The notes below the pieces were generated by a model that was not told the origin of the DNA, did no database searches, and saw nothing but the letters and a program-made list of their open reading frames with translations. A stretch of DNA of 64,000 nt from Toxorhynchites rutilus septentrionalis (Eukaryota > Arthropoda > Insecta > Diptera > Culicidae), in the NCBI RefSeq assembly GCF_029784135.1, contig NC_073745.1:80105569-80169568 (forward strand), given 5' to 3'. The translations under genes were made by a program, and so were the position numbers. Each line of letters opens with the position of its first letter. Position 1 is the first letter of the stretch. Below, in pieces: positions 9,677 to 21,479 of this stretch.

Positions 9677-12376
9677 GAGCTTGAGCTTGAGCTTGGGTAG
9701 ACTGTACAATTCGTAGTTGCTCTCCATGATTGACCTGAACCAACCAAATTGCACAAAGAACACTCAGAATGACGCTTGGGACTAGCAAATCATTCTCGTT
9801 GTGCAATTTTCGGTGATTCGAGCTTTAAATGGTCAATAACGACGCCGGCCACGTCCTTACAGTCACCAGGGGAAGGGAAGGAATGTTAGTATGATATTCG
9901 CCGCCCGAAGGCCAGAAGGGTCGCCTCTATAGCGTGGTTCCCTAGCGCTTATCATGGAAGGGATAGTTGTTAGTGGGAATGGTTAAAAAAATCAGGATTC
10001 ACTGCGGTAAGTGATGTGATTATCTAAGCGCAAACTCTTGATCACTCGACGAAATGGAATTCCGAAAATCATCCATTAGTTTTGAGTTATCCAACGCGTG
10101 CATTCACTATATAAATCCAATCGCGACAAAGGAGAGCTATCCTTGAGCAATCTGAGAAGGTCCGAGAGGGCTTGTCTAAAATTAATCGGAGCAACGATAT
10201 CTTATTCAACGCGTGTACCCCTTATATAACTCCAATCACGGCGAAAGAGGTCTATCTTTAGCCAACCTTAGAAGGTCACAGGGAGAACTCTTCTAAAATT
10301 GGTCGGATTTCAACGCGCGTACTCCTTATATGAATACAATTGTGACGACAGACAGTCATCTCCGGGAAATCTGAAAAAGTCACCGAGAGAACCCGTCCCA
10401 AAAAAACAGGAGCGGCGACCCATCTGCCATTCAACGCGCACTCCCCGCACACATCCAATCGTGGGGAAGATGGACCATCCCTGGGTAATCAAAGAAGGAC
10501 AGACACACAAAATTTAAAAGTTGAATATCCAAAGCATCGACAAATGGAAGGATGAAAGGACCCAACAACAGAAGAATCAAAAATTGAAGAACTAAGGAAC
10601 CAAGGAACCAAAGCCACTCAAATCCAACTACCCTCCCAAATACAACAGACAACCAAGACAAACACGGAAACAGAACCGCACCCCCCAAAACACGACAGTG
10701 AAAGACATCACTAGACAACCAAAAGGACCAAAAGCCCCCCGATCTCCCGGAAATGCACAAAGACACACAACAAACCAACGGGCAGTCTCCAGACCACACC
10801 CAACCCCCGCACCGCACGCACTTAACAGTTAAGTTCTTTATTTCCACAATCCGCGCAACACGAAAACCGAGTGCAATCCAAAAACCATCCGTTGGCCCAC
10901 TGTACATCTGTATGCACCCCCAAAAGATCGAAAAACCACCAATCCCTCCGGCCATACAGCGACATCCCTCACAATCGTGCCCCGAAAAACACCGCTCCAC
11001 CTCCATGACCATCCCAACCATCCGCTGCACTTGAGAAAATAACCGCGCGGGTATACACTAGTACTAGATCAAGCCCTCAACTAGACCTGAGCAGTGTCGG
11101 CTCTCCAACTCCCCAACTCCCACTCAACCCCTCCCCACTCTTCAACCCATTAACTCTCCAACCACTCAACCCCTAAACACCACATATCATCGGTCCCTCC
11201 CAAAACACCCAAAGACAGTCCTCCTCTCCCTCGACCAGACACATTCAAAGAGCACGCACTAAGCAACAGAAAAACCATCGCCTCTACCTATAGAAGACGA
11301 GTTCCCTCGGCGGCCCCCCAGGCCCCCCAAAGACAACCACCCGTTGTCACAATTGGATTAGTTAAAGTTATTAATACATTCAAGAATTAAAGAACTAATT
11401 TATCAAAGGATTAAAGAAGAAAGCATTAAAAATTTAAATAATTAAAGAAACACGACGTACATTACAATGACGTCACATATCTACACACAAAATACCTGAT
11501 CATAATCGAGTGAACATTGTCTTGTTTTGTTGCAGTGTGAACAAGATAACGCGGCGCGAAGATGGAACGTAAACGACATGCTCTCTTTCTTCTTTATTAC
11601 GCCCGTCACTCACTCAGAGAACTGTGCAGCAACAAGCACATACACACTGATGTATCTACGAGTGTCCCGAAACAGGAGCAAACATGAAACGCGCGGAATG
11701 GAAACCTATGAGTGAATGATTTTGTATACGTTATAAAAAAATTTAGCACACCTGTCTTCAATTTCAAACAACTTCAGTTGCACCCCAGAGAGATAATATA
11801 TGAGAAAGAAGAAAGAGAGAACTTAGCTTGCACTGCTTTTCACTCAGCCATGCCGACGGTCCTACTATGGTGATACACACACTACGACATAGAAACTTCG
11901 AACTCGATATGAAGAAAAAAACACACACTCACACCCATTCACGAAACATCGATTGAATGAAAATTTCGCTTATACACGCGAAGATAAAAATGGCTTCGCT
12001 CGATTTATGGATTTATTTCCAATTTCACAATTTATCCATATTTCAGTGGAATGTAGTTCGGTCAGAACACTGGGTAATATAACACAAGACGTTATTATCA
12101 TACACACTTGCACTAGAAACACCAGATGCAAAAAAGCTTATCGCAACACAATCGACGCGGCCACACTTTTATATTTTAAAACAAATTTTCTCAGCCAAAC
12201 ACTCTTTTAAACCACAATTGTGCGTAACTTATTCAAGGAAAATCAACTGTATTCATCTTTTCGAAGCATGAAAGCATAGTTTCCAATCGAAACACCAAAT
12301 ACACCGACAAAACTTGAGGACGAAGACAGAGCACAAACAAGCACGTCTTGTTCGCACCGTCGTTCAACCCGAACTC
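9677..12376 (-). mobile_element. 2.7-kb insertion with 23-bp target duplication, probably a non-autonomous retroelement
   Basis: The same 23 bases, beginning CCATTGAAACAG, occur at 9654-9676 and 12377-12399, exactly bracketing this block. A long duplication and a simple-repeat end (GAGCTT three times at 9677-9694) fit target-primed retroposition on the minus strand with an (AAGCTC)n tail. No reverse transcriptase or gag-like motif is visible. Composition is strongly strand-biased: the plus strand is A/C-rich from about 10500 to 11350. It could also be the 5' or 3' part of a known LINE that I do not place. The orientation is inferred only from the tail. Confidence 0.6.
10092..10520. repeat. 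Four diverged tandem units of about 105-120 bp
   Basis: CAACGCG starts at 10092, 10208, 10311 and 10432. Each is followed by '(C)TATAT.A..CCAATC..G', 'GAAGGTC..GAGAG' and 'AAAATT.GTCGGA' like words in the same order. The array is inside the 2.7-kb insertion. Its function is unknown. Confidence 0.7.
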
Positions 12377-12399
12377 CCATTGAAACAGAATTCTTTTTT

Positions 12400-12850
12400 A
12401 TTAACAAACTAGCTCACCCGGCGAATTTCGTCCCACCAACAATTGATATATTGATATAAATCAATCTGAACAATAAAGTTCCAACAGAAATTATTCCTAT
12501 AATAATAATACATAATCTATACTCGCGGTATATAATTTCTTTTTTGACATATAAACCTGATGCAGACTAAGACGCATCAATCCTGATACTGACTTTCAAA
12601 TCCGTTGCACCGTTCTTGAATGAAATCGTGAGGAACGAACACCAAATCATTTTTATTAATATAGATCAAGTTAATAAATACAAAGTAACCTTCACTTGAT
12701 TTATTTGAAACTCATTGTTGGAAACAAAAACAACATTTTTTTTGAAGTTCATTGTGAAAACATAAACATAAACGAAACATAACCGTTATCAAATTGAATG
12801 CATGGTGAAAATAAAAACATTTTTCATTTGAAATTCATTTTGAATTATTT
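12400..12850. repeat. Repeat with the CTAGCTCACCCGGCGAATTTCG motif
   Basis: The word 'ACTAGCT(C/G)ACCCGGCGAA(T/C)TTC' recurs at 62743 and, more diverged, at 28311 and (inverted) near 28110. It is a conserved piece of a dispersed element. The remainder to 12850 is AT-rich with no gene. Confidence 0.45.
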
Positions 12851-12851
12851 T

Positions 12852-13403
12852 TTATGTTTCTACCTCATCTTGGATTCGGTTCTGAGGATTCCGACGCTTT
12901 GCCTTGGAGCGCTGTTGTGAGGTTCGAAGAGACAGACAATGGTTCCTCTTGAAGCTAGAATCCCAATCTCTTCCTGCCAATTTTGCAACTTGATTGAATT
13001 CGTGCTGGAGATTGTTGGATTCCGCAAAATCAAACGCTAGACGACGTAAATCTTTGAGAGCTTTGGAAAGCTTTGTCCAGTGCTCTGTAGTGGTCTGCCA
13101 GATCCTCAGACTGCTCACTCGTAAATACTTGTCTGAACCGCCCTAGGTACTCGCTGGCACATCCCTAAAAATAAAAGAAGATTCAAAACATAAATCACTC
13201 ACTGATATGAGCCTCTTCCTCAGAGCTGATTCAGAAATATCAAGGTCTGCCGCAATCCGATTTTTTAATTTTTTTCCAGAACAAAACTCTGGTGCGAACT
13301 TTTGCCCCACAGCCACTGCGCACCTTTGCCCCACAAGCAATTTTTGAACTAATGGAATTTTTAAAAAAAGCTCTTGAACTTTTCCACAAAACCGAATATG
13401 CAC
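12852..13403 (-). pseudogene. Pogo/Tigger-type transposase, N-terminal DNA-binding part
   Basis: On the minus strand, 13403 to 13143 reads ..KNRIAADLDISESALRKRL.. then ..DVPAST, a Psq-type helix-turn-helix. Then 13118 to 12852 reads ALKDLRRLAFDFAESNNLQH and LAGRDWDSSFKRNHCLSLRT, the CENP-B-like second helix-turn-helix of pogo/Tigger transposases. A short frame break near 13130 separates them (LGRFRQ.FTSEQSEDLADHY is readable across it with a shift). The DDE catalytic domain is missing. It belongs to the element with GTGCGGGGCAAAGG ends and shows which superfamily that element came from. Confidence 0.78.
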
Positions 13404-13859
13404 TATTATCTACTATATAATGAAGGTTTCCTTGACAGTGTAGCTTTGAACTTTCCAGTTATTTTAGGTAAGTTAATCATCATCTCCAAAACTGAAAAAA
13501 TTAGATCAAAATATCGCAAATTTTTTTTACCTCATCACTTTTTGCCATTTTCATGAAATGTATCTTGTTTATATGTGTGAGCTGCTGGTGTAATAATGTA
13601 TCGAACGACTGTTGTCGAAATTTTATGCTCGTTTGCTTCAAAAAGGCCAATGCGCACTTTTGCCCCGTGCGCACCTTTGCCCCGCACTACTCTATTATAT
13701 TACCAATTTTAATTGCGCCTTTTTTATATTCAGCCATTCCAATATTCAGCCAAAGCAATACACTGGTTCTTAGATTTCCGTCAAAAGTGATAATTTGGTT
13801 CTTTATCGCAAAACATTAGACTCGTATCTTTTTATTTTTTTTTATTTCCATTTTAAGGT

Positions 13860-14850
13860 GGTCCGAAAAATCAATTTTTTTCACTTCTTCCCAAAAATGA
13901 CTTTTGAGCCACCGAACCGATTAGGATGATCGACATATCAAATTGAAGTCAATGAAAGCTGGTCTTTCATTAAAAAATATTGAACTTGCGAAAAAAAGGA
14001 TATGATTTTAGTGATGGTTTTTTGTTTTGTTTTTTAATTGCTTTGAAATAAAGGGCGCTATATTTTTTATATTTTTTATTGAAAGCTGAGGATTTTATAC
14101 ATAACATATCGATATCCAGCGACATTTATTTTTTCGTTTTTGAGATATGATTTTTCAAAGCTAATCAGTGGTTCGATAAAACAATTCTTCCCCCTTTTTA
14201 CCACTACAAAAACTCATAGCTTTTGGACTACTGGACCGATTTAGTTAGTTTTTCATAGTTTTCTCTGTTAATGGTAGAGGGCACTATTTTTTATATTTTT
14301 TTTTCTAGAAAGCTGAGTTTTTTTTACTTAATATATCTGAAAATCAGAGAGGTGTCATTTTTCTTTTTCAATTATTATTTTGCAAATTTAACATGTTTTA
14401 AGTCTTTGTTCAATATTACTATGTGACTAGACTAGACCAATGCGATTAGAATCCAATCTTTTCGCAAGTGTGATATTTTTTTCAAAAAAAGCTTCTTGGT
14501 TTCAATTTAATATGTCGATCGTCCAAATCGGTTCAGGAGGTCCAATGTTATTTTTGCAAAAATTGATTTTTGGATAAAAAGGGAAAAACGATTTTTCGGA
14601 TCACCGGTTAACTTTTAAAAAACATGTCTCAAAAACGTAAATAAAAGCATTCATCGAGATATGTTATGCTGTTATGCTGTTATTCTCAGCTTTCTAGAAA
14701 AAATATAAAAAAATAGCGCCCTCTAGTCGAAAGCCTTGAAAACAATAAAAAACGACTACAATCAATAATAACAAAAATAAAATCCATTTATTTTGCAAGT
14801 TTAATATTTAAAAAAAAAAGTCTAGATCATTGGCATCAATGTACTCGTTT
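13860..14850. repeat. Dispersed AT-rich repeat in inverted arrangement; empty site for the DD37E element
   Basis: 13905-13970 and 14500-14545/14815-14840 carry inverse copies of 'ACCGATT.GGATGATCGACATATCAAATTGAAG' and 'GACTAGCTCATTGG' words. 14245-14500 matches 1150-1405, and the match continues at 14505 where the first DD37E copy interrupts its paralog. There is no gene. Confidence 0.65.
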
Positions 14851-15162
14851 CTGCACCCAAAGTTAATTTTTAGCACATGTTCTGGCATCCCGATTTATTA
14901 CATTAAATGAGCTGAATGATAACATAAAATGTTCTACTCCCCAATACATGTATATCATTTGTATAATAAATATGCTAGAGCCAATATGAGGGAGCGAAAC
15001 AGGAGACACATTTAAATGAAAGCATATGAAACTTTTCGTATAGTTTGCCAAATACATGGCCCAGACAGAGAAAGATATATTCTCATTCCTGTTCTTCTTT
15101 ATCGTCTTAGAAAACACCTTCCAACTTCACTTTATCATGAGGTGTAATATTATCACACTCCT

Positions 15163-15275
15163 TTATAATAGCGCTGGCAGCTATATGGATAGCGTGGTCG
15201 TGTAAAGTAACACTGCATTCCAGCCGGCCTTGGTTCGATCCCCATTGACGTCGTATGGACTTTTTTTTTGCACAA
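15163..15275 (+). mobile_element. tRNA-like SINE head or relic
   Basis: It contains ATAGCGTGGTCG (A-box-like) and, about 45 bp on, GGTTCGATCCC (a perfect B box), then a T9 run that could stop polymerase III. No target duplication was found. It is not a functional tRNA because the acceptor stem does not pair. Confidence 0.45.
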
Positions 15276-15360
15276 TCCCAAATGAAAAGAGAAAAGAAAA
15301 CAGAAAGAGATGTCTGCTCGCATACATACAAACCATTTTTAAGCTTTGAAACTTTTTTAA

Positions 15361-16180
15361 GGTTGTGTCCAAGACACGACCGCATTGTTGACGTAGAACT
15401 ACGCTGTTATTTTATTGAAATCTCTTGCTAATAACTTCAGATAATATTTTAGAATGCTGCGAAATTTTATAAATAACTGTTTAGTAGAATGGTTTGGTCG
15501 CCCTAAAATGGTTTTTTACTATAGAATAAATTGACGATAATTTATTACTGATTCATTCTTGCCCTCGCAGAATAATACACAAGCTGTTCGCATGTCGCAC
15601 TTTGTGTCATATCAACGCATGTTGCCTTTTTCGTAATTGACATACACTCGGCTACAGGCGATTATATACTTGTTGCACCAGCACCATTATTCCATATCTC
15701 ATAACCACATCAATCTATCTTTGGCACTGCATGGAAACAAAAACAATGGCGATATTTACAAGTATCAAATATCATGCTACATGTTATTTAGTGTTGTTTC
15801 AGTGGAATCGCACCTCTAGACATCCTTCGTACAACGTAAACCAACCAGCGTCACACAAACGTTCAGCATAGCATTCATACAGAGCCATACATTGGTGGCT
15901 TGAAGCGACTAAAAATATAAACACTTCTCATCATTTTGCGCTATTTTCATCCTCATTCTCAAAAGAAACGCTTCTGGTAATGTTACTGGCCTCGTAAAGA
16001 GTTGCATTACTTTCTCATGCTCAAGATAAGCGCAGCTATAATCTTTAGTGGAGAAAGTTCGGCAAGCGGAACCCAATCACATACAAAATTCTAGAACGAA
16101 CTTCACTTTGTTGGTCACTAAATAAACGAAACAAATTCTGTGTGCTAATCTCAATAACCTCAAAAAGAGTTACATTGCTT
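15361..16180. repeat. Dispersed repeat starting GGTTGTGTCCAA.ACGACCG..TTGACGTAG.ACTACGC
   Basis: 15361-15590 matches 41431-41660 over its length. 16000-16180 matches 46300-46500 ('TTTCTCATGCTCAAGATAAGCGCA'). All begin or end at a variant of the GACGTAG-NN-CTACGTC motif. No coding frame is kept between copies. Confidence 0.7.
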
Positions 16181-16214
16181 CATTATGATCAAGATTAGCC
16201 CAAATGCCATCCTT

Positions 16215-16620
16215 GTTGAAGGTAGTTTTGCGATTGGCACGCTAACCGAAATCGCGGAAAGAATAAAGTTAGGACAAAAAAACAAGGAAATTTTCGTAAT
16301 CTACGTTTTATTTTCTATTTTTCTACATAATCGCCGTAATGTTGGAGGCATTTTTCATAGCGTGGCACGAGTTTTTCTATTCCGAGCGCGAAGTGCGTAG
16401 CGTCCAACTTTTTGAAGTACGATGTAACTACGTCACGAATTGGCGGTCAACGATTAGATAACACTGAAGAAATTCGTGACGCAGTTACATCGTACTTCAA
16501 AAAGTTGGACGCTACGCACTTCGCGCTCGGAATAGACGGAATAAAACGTAGATTACGGAAATAACCTTGTTTCTAGTCCTAACTTTATTTTTCCGCGATT
16601 TCTGAGGCACTGAAACTTAT
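16215..16620. pseudogene. Palindrome made of two tail-to-tail mariner transposase C-termini
   Basis: On the plus strand 16467-16545 reads EEIRDAVTSYFKKLDATHFA and LGIDGIKRRLRK. On the minus strand 16437 to 16315 reads the same C-terminus with the additional end EKLVPRYEKCLQHYGDYVEK and a stop. The untranslated flanks are also mirrored (AATCTACGTTTTATT at 16299 and AATAAAACGTAGATT at 16540; TAAAGTTAGGACAA against CTAGTCCTAACTTTA). The right arm lacks the VPRYEKCLQHYGDYVEK segment. The family is Tc1/mariner with a GDYVEK ending, DD41D-like by recollection. It is a relic. Confidence 0.75.
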
Positions 16621-16843
16621 TTTTTGAATGACCGTCGTATGAAATAATATTTTATATTTGTCTATATTTCTATTACGACTAAAAAATTATATTCTCTCTC
16701 TAATAAAATCAATTACGGAGTGTTTTTTTTCAATTATTATTCATTTCCGGGAAGAATCATAATTCAAAACTTGCGATGAATTGAAAACTGCTTTTTTTTA
16801 TGTTACTTTTTTAAAGGAGTGATAGTCTTCCATCTATAATTAA

Positions 16844-17574
16844 GGGGGTATTCTAGTCTAGAAATCTGAAAAAATCGAATTTTTTTTTACCATATTTCTG
16901 TAGTTTAGGCATTCAAGAATATACTCTAGAAAGGACTTATCGAAAATCCTATTATTTACCTAGTTAGAGCCATCTTAGTGATGTGGTATCTAACCTGTTA
17001 CGGCCATCACAATGAACTTCAAACGCGTTTCTCTCGGAACTAGTTTTTTTCTAACTGGCGTACACGATATCTCAAGTTCTACTGAACCGATTTATGTCAA
17101 ATTTATATGAAAATAATCTGCATACATCTCTCTATCGCATGAACCAATAAAAAATTATAACTTTTTAATTTTACTATTTTTAAAAAATCGGTAAACGCAA
17201 AAAAAAACGTTTTAAACAGCATTTTTGTTTTCAAACGGCCGCCATTTTGTTAAAACCCATGTTTTTGACTTGTCCGAGGTTCATGCCATAGCGACATCTT
17301 TACTGATTCAGAATCTGTTCGATTTTTTTGTTTCAGATAACCAGAAGGACTGGAATCGTGTACGCCATGGCACAACTTTTTTTTGAACACCCTCACTTCA
17401 CCAGCATGTAACTATTCTAATTATGAATATTTTTTTTCCGTCCTATTTTTGTTTTATTGATGAAAGATATATAAACGAATAATGATATAATGGATAGTAA
17501 AAATATTCTTTGTTTTATTTTTACGGAGTTCGAAAAAACGTCCGAAATTCGTGTCTCTACACTAGAATACCCCC
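16844..17574. mobile_element. 731-bp TTAA-flanked MITE with GGGGGTATTCTAGT ends
   Basis: TTAA flanks both ends (16840-16843 and 17575-17578). The ends GGGGGTATTCTAGT and ACTAGAATACCCCC are perfect inverse copies. The interior is AT-rich with no open frame. The TTAA target suggests mobilisation by a piggyBac-type transposase (inference). Confidence 0.85.
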
Positions 17575-17579
17575 TTAAG

Positions 17580-19350
17580 GAACACTGGTTTTTATTTTTT
17601 TTTAATGTTTCACACTTAACAAAACAATAAGCTCAAATGGTCAGACTCTCAATGGCGTCCGACGTGGTATAAAATATGTTCCTTATCAGCTGAGACAATA
17701 TTTTCTTCTATACATAACCTGCTGAAGTTCATTTTAAAAATCAGAACTTTGGGCCAAGAATGTGAAATAAGACATAAAAAACCCCGCTGAAATTCTTATT
17801 CCATCAAAGATCTACATCGGCAACGCTTTTGAAGAAGTTTTAAAAAGGTTGTTCAATTTCACACAAGTCGTTTCCCGAAATTACCCACACAGCGATGGCG
17901 ATTACCGCCCACGAATCACATACACATACACTCATCCCACACGAGCGCTCGTATATAACCGCATAACCCTTACGCAGTATTCGCACATAAAACTCCCACG
18001 CAAAAGTCAACCTAGCAGCAACAGTAACAAAAGCAAGGAACGAAAGGAAGAAAAAAAAGTATAATTCCATCACACTCCACCCATTCCGGGAAAATACGCA
18101 CCCTCTGCGGATGACATGAAGCTTATACGCACAGGCAACCACCGCCATCGGTATGTACACAAAACACACGCAAGTTGGCAATCAGCCCAATAAGGACGAA
18201 GAAGACTTTTCTTCCTTAGCGCCGGGACCCACCGAGGAGATACTCGTATACACTCCACCGCCACGCAGCAGCAGCAACATTATGTATAGAGAAAAACCAG
18301 CGAACCGAACTGGAGAGCCTATATCGCGCCATTCCAGCGGAAAGTAAACCTCGTTTCGCTTCAGAGATGTCACAAAAAATATCCTTTCTTTAGACGTCAT
18401 CCTCTCGCACTCTTTCCGTTTGATATCGCCAAACCTCCCGGGCCACACGCGCGCTAAGGGATGCGATCGGGGAGTGGTGGCCATTCCGGGGGTGATTGGG
18501 CGTCCCGGGCAGGAGAGAACGGAAAGCGTCAAGTGCGTGTGATAAGAAAATGCTTTTTGACATTTAAGTCGTCCTCTGTCGCAATCACCAACGCGTGTCC
18601 TTCTATATCCTTCCTATTCTAATTCTTTCTTTTCTCCGGGTGATGCTGGGAAAAAAAGGGAACAAGATTTGGATGCTGCTGCTGCCTAAGCTGTCCCCAG
18701 CTCGGATCGGTGGGCGGTCGGCAAAGCGCGTGTATATGTTTGTGGGAAGGATGAAAAGCAGGGCGCTCGAGCCAAAAAAAAAGGAACCGACTGCCACTGA
18801 CATCGCTTCCTTGCTGTGTGATGTAATAAAGTTTAATTTCTTTCTGATAACCTTAACATCTGAACAGTGGGGGGAAGGGGAAGTAAAGCGCTTTTCCGAA
18901 AGGGGATTTTAACCACGTTTTGAGCGACGGAGGTACCGTAAAGTTGACAATAACATTAAAATTGGATGTGACACTTATTATGGAGTGTTTCGGCAAAATT
19001 TGCGGACTTCGCAGTTTGCTTACAAAGTTCTTTTTTTTTTGGTTGGTGTTAATTTAGCGTAAGTGAAGCTGCGCTATTACTGCGTTCTATCAAGTGTCAT
19101 TACTTTGGCCACTTGTGATTCTATCTCAATGGCACTCTAGTGAACTTCACTTCCGAGGTATTATATATATGGCTAGTTCGAAGATAGCAGTGTAAGTCGG
19201 AAGATTTCTTATTGACGAAACAGTGAATAATCTTCCAACTACTATTTACCCAAAAATAAATATTTTGCACATTTTTTGACATTCCCATACATTACTTTAA
19301 ATAAACTTAAGAATATCATTAAATGTGCTATCCACCAATACTGTCACACA
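17580..19350. other. Gene-less, partly GC-richer stretch
   Basis: 17840-18600 is more balanced in composition and contains CA-rich runs, but the longest frames (minus 18182-18532) have no recognisable motif. I see no repeats, splice-supported exons or RNA genes. Confidence 0.4.
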
Positions 19351-19356
19351 GTAGCG

Positions 19357-19631
19357 TCTAGCTCAAGGCGCCTAGAAGTATATCCTAAGGTGAGGCCGTT
19401 TCGTCACTAAGTTGGTTAGGGGAGCGGTATATGAAAACAGTACGGAAGAAAGCAGAAGGGGGATTATTTGCTTGAAGCGTGAAAGAGACAGACTGATCAG
19501 AAGCGAGCTTCGGCACTAGCGTATTGTGTTTTGTTTACTAACAAAACACAGTAGACTTCCAAGATGGCTGAGGAGTGCTTTTAGCAAGTTGGCCCACCTT
19601 AGGATATACTTCTAGGCGCCTTGGTCTAGCT
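19357..19631. repeat. Inverted repeat with 40-bp arms
   Basis: The arm at 19357-19396 (AAGGCGCCTAGAAGTATATC core) and the arm at 19591-19631 (GATATACTTCTAGGCGCCTT core) are inverse copies about 195 bp apart. It may be a foldback element. The outer ends are not defined. Confidence 0.75.
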
Positions 19632-19802
19632 GAAGCTAGTGGAGCTATCGCATTCAGTGCGGAAGTGTCTGGTTGCATAGCTACAGAAACAAATACAACG
19701 AAAGATAAATTAGAAATAGATTCAGCGCTAATGTCGGCAATGTTTCTAAGAAATCCCATTCCACAATAAAAGCAAGTTCTGAATCATATTTCGGACGCTT
19801 AA

Positions 19803-20844
19803 GGTGAAGGTGAAAGCTAGCCACAAATGGCTGCCACAATGGCTCTCATTTCTTTCATCTCCCTCCCTTACCCCTCGCCCGAAAATCAATAATTTTGCTA
19901 AACAGTGTGAACAAAATGATCGTTTGCACACATTTCCCGCCAAGTAATATTAACCAAAATCTAATCGATTACTCACCAAATATTAAATATTAAATCATTA
20001 AATTCATCTGTCGTCGCAATGTATAGTGGAAAACGTCGTAAAACTCGAGCTAGTGCTCTGAAAGTTAACTCTTCATTTTTCAATTTTCCGCAATGGTTTT
20101 GTTTGTATTGGTGAAAACATCGTTATTTTTTCGACAGTGATGCCAGACAACATAATCGAAACAGCTATAAAAACCACTCAATAAAATGTTACTCCTGAGT
20201 CATAGCGTTTCATGTCATGAAAATCAATAAAATAAAAATGTGTTGATATCAATACAATTGTTATTTTTACGTTTAATGGGTCTATAATGTAAGTTTTAGC
20301 AACTTGAACATTGGTTAAGAAAATTGTATTGCCGAGCTCGGAACACTGCCACGGGTTTCTCTGCTGTCAAAAATAGTAAACGGAAAAGTATTACATTCAA
20401 GCAAAATGCCTCGGCCAACGAAGAGAAGGGTTAAGGCTCTCCAACGTGAGCATGAAATATTGAGAATACTGAGGAATTATCAATATCGAGTTACTGTGCC
20501 GAAGAACTTGTTGATAACAAAAAAGCCCCAATTCGCTTGTGTTATAAATTTGCTCATGTTACGCTCAGAATTTTACTCCATATGCATATACACCTTCTAT
20601 ATATATATTTATATTTGCATTTGTTCATACATTTAACTTCAGTAATGAATTGTTATTTTTTTTTCAAATGTATTCTAAGACTCGTGACAGTGAAGCGCCA
20701 CACAGTCTGATAAGCGAATTGATCTATTTACGTACAAAGATCAAAACAAACGAAACAAATTGCTCTTCTATCACAAACACTTTTACCCCATTTTTACACG
20801 TGGTTTTACCTATACTACTACAAAGGCTTGCTTCCACCTTCACC
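19803..20844. mobile_element. 1.04-kb TTAA-flanked terminal-inverted-repeat element
   Basis: TTAA lies at 19799-19802 and 20845-20848. The left end GGTGAAGGTGAAAGCTAGCC and the inverted right end GGTGAAGGTGGAAGCAAGCC match at 18 of 20. The TTAA duplication points to the piggyBac superfamily or its MITEs. A 76-codon frame at 20406-20636 (basic start MPRPTKRRVKAL) lies inside but matches nothing I know, and it runs into low-complexity AT-rich sequence. Confidence 0.75.
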
Positions 20845-20848
20845 TTAA

Positions 20849-21475
20849 CTTAAGGTGTAAATATGTCAAATATGTAAATATGTTATAAAACTTTTACAAC
20901 TTATTTTTTTTTGTTAATTAACTTGAAATAATTTTCAACAACCCCTTTTGTGATAATTGCAACCATTTACCTCTTCCTCTATTTTCCCCCAAAATGCCTG
21001 TCGTTTATTGATGTTTCTTTATGTTGTAGCTTCATGGTTCAAAATGCCATGAGGGTTATATTACTTAAATGATAATTATATATTTGATTTATTATTTATG
21101 ATTTATTTATAGTTATTTATTGTTCAAAGTAATAAAATAATAAAATAATTCAAGGTTATCCGTTTAAACTCAGTTTCCCTTTTCCTTTCCTTATGTTTTT
21201 GGCGCTTCGTCAATTCAATTAACTTCTTCGCAGGTTCTGCGCATTTATTCAACATATCCCAGGACTCGCTTGTGGCCACTGCAGGACTAACGTGAAGCTT
21301 ACTTTTACCGTGAGTTGATGAGTTGTCTAAATACACGGCAGCATCCCGTTTCTTCTGTTAGAAGTTCATCTAGTTACACATTGTCCACTAATTGTCCAAA
21401 GTCCCTCATACCTATCCGTTGGTCTGTAGCTGAAAAACATGTGTATCTATGTATATAAAAATGGATTTCTATCTG
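20849..21475. other. AT-rich stretch without genes
   Basis: Nothing was recognised here on either strand. Confidence 0.4.
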
Positions 21476-21479
21476 TCTG

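Larger units (their letters stand above)
9187..13687 (-). mobile_element. 4.5-kb pogo-like terminal-inverted-repeat element, internally deleted and interrupted
   Basis: Both ends are GTGCGGGGCAAAGGTGCGCAC in inverted orientation, flanked by TA (9185-9186 and 13688-13689). Subterminal GGGGCAAA(A/G)GTGCGCAC copies lie at about 9390-9428, 13290-13330 and 13655-13685. The right part encodes the N-terminus of a pogo/Tigger-type transposase on the minus strand. TA duplication is what pogo elements make, so ends and gene agree. The catalytic domain is absent: between 9187 and 9650 I find no transposase sequence. A 2.7-kb insertion occupies the middle. Confidence 0.8.

Noticed and set aside
10431..11030. 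199-codon minus-strand frame, Cys/Trp/Gly-rich
   Set aside because: It arises from the strong A/C bias of the plus strand in the 2.7-kb insertion. No recognisable domain, and composition alone explains the open frame.
20406..20636. 76-codon frame as transposase
   Set aside because: The basic start is suggestive, but it runs into AT microsatellite-like DNA and shows no catalytic motif.
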